Source: Bacteroides congonensis
GTDB lineage: Bacteria; Bacteroidota; Bacteroidia; Bacteroidales; Bacteroidaceae
NCBI RefSeq assembly: GCF_900130125.1
Contig: NZ_FQXY01000011.1
Coordinates: forward strand, 1,178,001-1,242,000
DNA: 64,000 bases
Direction: 5' to 3'
Shown here piece after piece: positions 61,619 through 64,000 of this stretch. Below the pieces are notes generated by a model that searched no databases, was not told the origin of the DNA, and saw only the letters and a program-made list of their open reading frames with translations. A program made the translations under genes and the position numbers. The number at the start of each line of letters is the position of its first letter. The first letter of the stretch is position 1.

Positions 61619-62671
61619 TTAATACCAATTTTTCTTTTTGAAGAACAAATATACGATAATACCGATAATCCCCATCACAAACCAGGCAAATAAATAACCA
61701 TAGCGCCAATCCAGTTCGGGCATCCATTTATAGTTCATCCCCCATACTCCGGCTAAAAAGGTCAGAGGAATAAAAATGGTGGACACGATGGTCAGCCGTT
61801 TCATGATGTTGTTCATCCGTAAGTCATTGTTGGAGATATAAAGGTCTACCAATGAAGAAAGCGTTTCCCGGCAGATTTCAATGGTTTGCAGGACGAACTG
61901 CAAGTGGTCGTTCACATCGTTGAAGAAAGCGCGGTTCACCTTATGAATGAGCAGGTTTTCTGCACGTAACAGTTTTATATATTGCTCTTTCAATGGAAGA
62001 ATAGATTTCTTCATCAGCATATATTGGCGTCGGAGTGCCTGAATCTGGACACCGATGTCGTTTCCTTCGGTGATAGTGAGCAGTTCCTCTTCCAGGTCTT
62101 CGAGCGCATCATCAATAGAGGAGATAGTCGAGATATAGTTTGCCATTACACTGTTCAGTAATACGCTAAGCAGGTAATCCGTCTGGCGGCTACGTATTTT
62201 CAGGACATCGTTGCGCAGAGCAGAATTGACGTCATCGAAGAAATCGGTTTCCTTTTCAAGGAAGGTAAGCACATAATTGCTTCCGAGGATAATACATACC
62301 TGTTGTTGGAGCAATTCGTCCAGTTCGTCTTCCTCTTTATGCGTATTGGGGTAGAATAATTTTAGAATCAGGACAATATACTTGTCATGTTCTTCGATTT
62401 TGGTAGGGTGGTCAGAGTTCAGAATGTCTTGTAATACAAGGAAATCTATTTCAAAATGACTGCAAATTTCGCGGATGGTTTCCGTATCTTTCAATCCGTG
62501 CACTTGCAACCAGTTGATTCGTGCATTGTCCAATGTATCTTTGACGGATTGGAATGTATCGCCGGAATTTTCCTGCATCTCGGTAGTATTGTACGTACAA
62601 AGATGGATGTGGGTAGGAGTCTGGCTGTCTCCGGTGTAAATAAGCTTTTCGCTTAACAGGTTATTTTTCAT
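61619..62671 (-). CDS. corA: CorA-family magnesium transporter
   Basis: 350 residues. A long cytoplasmic alpha/beta and helical domain precedes two C-terminal membrane helices; the first ends in the G-M-N signature (GVWGMNYKWMPELDW) and the second in YLFFKKKNWY. Transports Mg2+ or Co2+ by membrane potential. Promoter box TACCTTTG lies 32 bases upstream. Confidence 0.94.
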   Translation of the reverse strand: MKNNLLSEKLIYTGDSQTPTHIHLCTYNTTEMQENSGDTFQSVKDTLDNARINWLQVHGLKDTETIREICSHFEIDFLVLQDILNSDHPTKIEEHDKYIVLILKLFYPNTHKEEDELDELLQQQVCIILGSNYVLTFLEKETDFFDDVNSALRNDVLKIRSRQTDYLLSVLLNSVMANYISTISSIDDALEDLEEELLTITEGNDIGVQIQALRRQYMLMKKSILPLKEQYIKLLRAENLLIHKVNRAFFNDVNDHLQFVLQTIEICRETLSSLVDLYISNNDLRMNNIMKRLTIVSTIFIPLTFLAGVWGMNYKWMPELDWRYGYLFAWFVMGIIGIIVYLFFKKKNWY

Positions 62672-62685
62672 GCTTTATTCTCGTT

Positions 62686-62722
62686 TTAGAAAACCACCGC
62701 GGCAAAGGTAGTGGTTTTCTAA
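62686..62722. terminator. Hairpin between mutS2 and corA
   Basis: TTAGAAAACCAC (62686-62697) pairs perfectly with GTGGTTTTCTAA (62711-62722). It can terminate mutS2 leftward. The loop contains the entire -7 box of corA. Confidence 0.6.
62703..62710 (-). promoter_or_regulatory. Candidate -7 box for corA
   Basis: TACCTTTG on the minus strand fits TAnnTTTG; a CTTG near 62733 could serve as -33. It lies in the loop of the hairpin at 62686-62722. Confidence 0.5.
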
Positions 62723-62757
62723 ATGAGAACAAGTTCTTTAGACGTTTTGTTTACAGG

Positions 62758-64000
62758 TTAGTCAAAATCGACTACCGTGATTCCGGCACCACCGAACTGT
62801 ACATGTTCGTCGGCATAATGACTGACTCCGGGCACGGTGGACAGATATTGGCGGATAAGGGTACGGAGTATTCCGGTTCCTGTGCCGTGAAGGATACGTA
62901 CACGATCCATGCCGACTAATATAGCGTCATCAACAAAATAAGTGACAGCTTGCAGTGCTTCATCCCCACGCATTCCCCGAACATCGATGTCCTGTTTGAA
63001 ACTAAGTTTCTTCTCATACATCTGGTCATGCGTCTGGCTGCTGACAAAGGTGCTTTTGGCAATGCCTTCCGTTTTTTGAACAGCATTGCTGCGTTCGAGA
63101 CGGTCTAATTTTACGGTCGTCTTAATGCTTCCGAAAGCGACAGTCGCGTTTTTGCCGTTGATTTCCATCACCTGTCCGACACTGGTCTGACCTTTGATTT
63201 TTACATTGTCGCCGACTGCGATAGGAGTGACTTTGGGAGTGCTTGAAGGAGTGGTGGCAGCGGTTTTCGGTTCGTTTCTCTTGTTCTTCTTCCGTTCCTG
63301 TTTCTCTTTCAGTTTCTCCATTTTGCGTGCCATCTTCTCTTCCTGTTCTTTGGAAGCTATTGCATCCAGGGAAGCGCGGAAGTCGGTCAGTTCCTGACGT
63401 GCCAGGCGTGTCTTTTCCTTTTCGGCCTGTGCTTCCTTGATGGTACGAATCGTATTTTCAATGCGGGCATTCGATTCTTGCAACATTCGTTCCGCTTCTT
63501 CTTTTGCCTGCTTGATAATCTCTTTCCGTGATTTCTGCAATTCTTCTATTTCCGTCTGATAGCGGGTGATAGTCTCTTCCATATGCTTTTCCCGTTGGCG
63601 GATGGTTTGACGTTTGCCTTCCCAGTAACGCTTGTCGCGTACAATGTCCTGAAGATATTTGTCTGCGTTGATATATTCACTTCCTACAATTTCAGAAGCA
63701 TCGGCAATGACATCTTCCGGCAGACCGATTTTACGGGCAATTTCTACGGCGAATGAACTTCCCGGATTTCCGATTTGCAGTTGGAAAAGCGCTTGCATCA
63801 GATGGCGGTCATAAAGCATAGCTCCATTCACTACTCCTTCATGGTCTTCGGCAAAATGCTTCAGATTCTGATAGTGAGTGGTGATGACTCCGAATGTCCG
63901 CTTCTGATTGAAACGTTTCAATACGGCTTCGGCGATAGCGCCGCCAATCTGTGGTTCCGTACCACCACCAAACTCGTCAATCAGGATGAGGCTGCGTTCG
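62758..64000 (-). CDS. mutS2: MutS2 endonuclease, C-terminal part (gene runs off the window)
   Basis: The frame is open from 63999 to the stop, about 414 residues. It begins within the MutS ATPase (LILIDEFGGGTEPQIGGAIAEAVL, Walker B and D-loop; TTHYQNLKHFAED). A long coiled coil follows (about 150 residues of E/K/R-rich helix), then a KOW-like stretch and the Smr nuclease domain (DIDVRGMRGDEAL, RILHGTGTGILRTLIRQYL). MutS2 suppresses recombination and acts on branched DNA or stalled ribosomes. Start lies beyond 64000. Confidence 0.93.
   Translation of the reverse strand, partial: ERSLILIDEFGGGTEPQIGGAIAEAVLKRFNQKRTFGVITTHYQNLKHFAEDHEGVVNGAMLYDRHLMQALFQLQIGNPGSSFAVEIARKIGLPEDVIADASEIVGSEYINADKYLQDIVRDKRYWEGKRQTIRQREKHMEETITRYQTEIEELQKSRKEIIKQAKEEAERMLQESNARIENTIRTIKEAQAEKEKTRLARQELTDFRASLDAIASKEQEEKMARKMEKLKEKQERKKNKRNEPKTAATTPSSTPKVTPIAVGDNVKIKGQTSVGQVMEINGKNATVAFGSIKTTVKLDRLERSNAVQKTEGIAKSTFVSSQTHDQMYEKKLSFKQDIDVRGMRGDEALQAVTYFVDDAILVGMDRVRILHGTGTGILRTLIRQYLSTVPGVSHYADEHVQFGGAGITVVDFD

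Overview
The window comes from a gut Bacteroides of the B. thetaiotaomicron / ovatus / xylanisolvens type. Signs of this are SusC/SusD pairs, hybrid two-component sensors (HTCS), a UpxY-led capsule locus, promoter boxes of the Bacteroides TAnnTTTG type and a heparin lyase of family PL13. The order GH2, GH53, SusE-like, SusD, SusC, unknown enzyme, HTCS, small lipoprotein, PL13 matches from memory the BT4667 to BT4675 stretch of B. thetaiotaomicron; no alignment was run.

Layout. (1) 1-5.1 kb: the 5' part of an HTCS sensor gene, a stand-alone TrpB2-type tryptophan synthase beta chain, and a TrkH/TrkA potassium uptake pair. (2) 5.1-21.7 kb, all on the minus strand: a polysaccharide utilization locus that by content targets pectic beta-1,4-galactan (GH2 beta-galactosidase, GH53 endo-galactanase, SusE-like binding protein, SusD, SusC, a GH-A-like enzyme that may be GH147, and an HTCS). 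The HTCS has lost both its phospho-acceptor histidine and its receiver domain. The susC upstream region carries an eight-unit array of degenerate 22-bp repeats. (3) 21.7-23.7 kb: a small lipoprotein and heparin lyase I.

(4) 23.8-57.2 kb: a capsule locus. A tyrosine recombinase is followed by a 238-bp segment between perfect 22-bp inverted repeats, which is a phase-variable promoter. In this assembly the best promoter points away from the capsule genes, so the locus reads as OFF. Then come upxY, a sugar-nucleotide 4,6-dehydratase, Wza- and Wzc-like export genes and about 25 genes for sugar transfer, teichoic-acid-like glycerol phosphate chemistry, acylation, the Wzx flippase and a Wzy-like polymerase. 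The locus ends with an NAD-dependent epimerase, a WcfS-like initiating transferase, a PLP decarboxylase, an ATP-grasp ligase and a WcfR-like aminotransferase. It is mosaic: strongly AT-rich from about 31.4 to 42.9 kb, more GC-rich from 43 to 46.9 kb. It contains a broken second dehydratase gene, a glycosyltransferase without a normal start, and two genes carrying GGGACAA-type heptanucleotide repeats.

(5) 57.2-64 kb: a Crp-like regulator, an acyltransferase, two PepSY-like periplasmic/lipoprotein genes, a large intergenic inverted repeat, L-serine dehydratase, a CorA transporter and the 3' part of mutS2 running off the window.

The points most worth a second look are the phosphorelay-free HTCS with its 22-bp phased array, the invertible segment that seems to carry a terminator as well as a promoter, the degenerate LicD domain fused to a cytidylyltransferase, and the heptanucleotide repeats. 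No rRNA, tRNA, CRISPR array or insertion sequence was recognised.
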